DNA from: Ignavibacteria bacterium
GTDB lineage: Bacteria; Bacteroidota; Ignavibacteria; Tepidaquicellales; OLB5
Direction of reading: 5' to 3'
DNA: 64,000 nt
Assembly: GCA_017303675.1 (NCBI GenBank)
Contig: JAFLBX010000001.1
Location: 879,970-943,969 of the forward strand
The number at the start of each line of letters is the position of its first letter. The first letter of the stretch is position 1. The notes below the pieces were generated by a model. That model made no database searches. It was not told where the DNA came from and saw nothing but the letters and a program-made list of their open reading frames with translations. Below, piece by piece: positions 63,274 to 64,000 of the stretch. The translations under genes were made by a program, and so were the position numbers.

Positions 63274-63774
63274 TTACACCCCTGTTATCCTGCTTCTCCG
63301 TTCAAACAGCACTGTGTTGCGCCAGGTTCCGTTCATGCAGCCTGCTTTTTCCATGAAGCCTATTTCACGAAAGCCGCAATTTAAGTGAAGCTTAATACTG
63401 GCTGTATTTTCGGGGAAGATTGAAGAGTATAACGTCCACACTCCGTTTTTTTCGCTTTCTTCAATTAAGGAGCTCATAAGTATCTTCCCAAATCCTTTGC
63501 CTGATTGCGCCGATGTAATATAAATACTTACTTCACATATACCTTTGTAAACTTCCCGTGATGATGTTGCTGAAAGCGCAGCCCAGCCTATTATTTCATT
63601 ATTCAAAACTGCTGCTAGCCTGCCAAATGGCAGTTTATGTTTATCCCAGTGATGCCAGTCCGGAGCGGTTTTTTCAAAGGTCGCATTGCCTGAAGCAATT
63701 CCTTCTTCATAGATCCGCTTTATAACAGGATAATCTGAGGCTGTAATTTCTCTAATAGTAATATTATCATTCAT
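63274..63774 (-). CDS. GNAT acetyltransferase, phosphinothricin-type
   Basis: 166 residues. EIIGWAALSATSSREVYKGICEVSIYIT, SAQSGKGFGKILM (the Q/RxxGxG loop) and FPENTASIKLHLNCGFREIGF are typical of the phosphinothricin/L-amino-acid N-acetyltransferase group (Pat/YncA). It N-acetylates an amino acid or related amine. Its ATG overlaps the stop of the upstream partial gene (ATGA). Confidence 0.85.
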   Translation of the reverse strand: MNDNITIREITASDYPVIKRIYEEGIASGNATFEKTAPDWHHWDKHKLPFGRLAAVLNNEIIGWAALSATSSREVYKGICEVSIYITSAQSGKGFGKILMSSLIEESEKNGVWTLYSSIFPENTASIKLHLNCGFREIGFMEKAGCMNGTWRNTVLFERRSRITGV

Positions 63775-63998
63775 AACAGGTCTTCAATGGAATCCAGAAT
63801 ATTATTCCATTCCGCCTCCGGGTCAAAACCTGTTTCGGGCATATTCTGTTCAGCCCGCATATACCAGTATTTAGCATTAATAAGATCGCCTTCTTTTCGG
63901 TGAAGGTATGCATGGATCCATTCAGCAGCTTTGGAGGTGAGATCCTGAACTATTTCATGGGCTTTATGCCAATCACCTTTTGCATCATACCATAAGGA
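63771..63998 (-). CDS. Partial gene, family of unknown function
   Basis: 75 residues of a C-terminus; the gene runs off the right edge of the window. DWHKAHEIVQDL, WIHAYLHRKEGD and AKYWYMRAEQN are the motifs of a widespread small TPR-like family whose role is not known. Stop codon TGA at 63771 overlaps the ATG of the GNAT gene. Confidence 0.75.
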   Translation of the reverse strand, partial: SLWYDAKGDWHKAHEIVQDLTSKAAEWIHAYLHRKEGDLINAKYWYMRAEQNMPETGFDPEAEWNNILDSIEDLL

Positions 63999-64000
63999 AA

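Overview
The window reads as an AT-rich chromosomal segment from a free-living Gram-negative bacterium of the Bacteroidota/Chlorobi/Ignavibacteriota group, most likely Ignavibacteria-like. The evidence is four secreted proteins with the type IX secretion-like C-terminal module (NFPNPFNP ... SGVYFYRL ... KMVLIK), an LptD outer-membrane assembly protein, lipoprotein signal peptides, frequent TTG starts with weak Shine-Dalgarno sites, and a Bacteroidota-style carotenoid cluster. No rRNA, tRNA, CRISPR array, transposase or phage gene was seen; the taxonomy is inference.

Layout: 1-9160 holds secreted or envelope proteins (ferritin-like DUF2202, M61 peptidase with PDZ, an orphan secreted protein, a GH74-like Asp-box propeller, a large MscS channel). 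9383-15949 is a plus-strand housekeeping run (phosphoglycerate mutase, HD protein, free-methionine-R-sulfoxide reductase, LptD, DapF, CmcI-like protein) separated by dispersed palindromes. 16033-22145 is minus strand: a peroxiredoxin with a duplicated domain, a GT-C membrane glycosyltransferase, and a methyltransferase/histidine kinase/cyclic-nucleotide-domain group. 22146-22938 is a gene-free, repeat-rich stretch.

22939-31140 is a nine-gene carotenoid operon on the minus strand (acyltransferase, glycosyltransferase, SRPBCC-like protein, CruF-like hydratase, split lycopene cyclase CrtYc/CrtYd, CrtI, CrtB, CrtD-like desaturase). Together these could make a monocyclic, 1'-hydroxylated, glycosylated and acylated carotenoid of the myxobactin type.

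31300-37041 is the most unusual part. Two neighbouring plus-strand operons start from near-identical promoters (TTGACA-N17-TATTAT followed directly by the dyad TGCCGTA...ACGGCA). One operon begins with a TrmB-family regulator, so it probably controls both. Each operon carries a member of the same lipoprotein family and a member of a tiny NTY(F/M)W protein family; one also has a 49-residue membrane peptide. A duplicated lipoprotein gene tail lies at the end.

37171-44040 holds a methyltransferase, a class D beta-lactamase operon, a YciI protein and a tandem pair of large helical paralogues. 44250-50044 has small membrane ORFs, two Ycf48-like T9SS cargo paralogues and a diheme cytochrome c. 50173-58740 is a run of small metabolic and membrane genes, mostly minus strand (threonine dehydratase, YfiT/DinB, FAD oxidoreductase, VOC, heme-binding protein, Gdx/SugE exporter). 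58873-64000 has a lipoprotein MsrA and a metal-handling island (DUF4396, His-rich outer-membrane protein, HMA-MauE fusion, HMA-AraC fusion), ending in a gene cut by the window edge.
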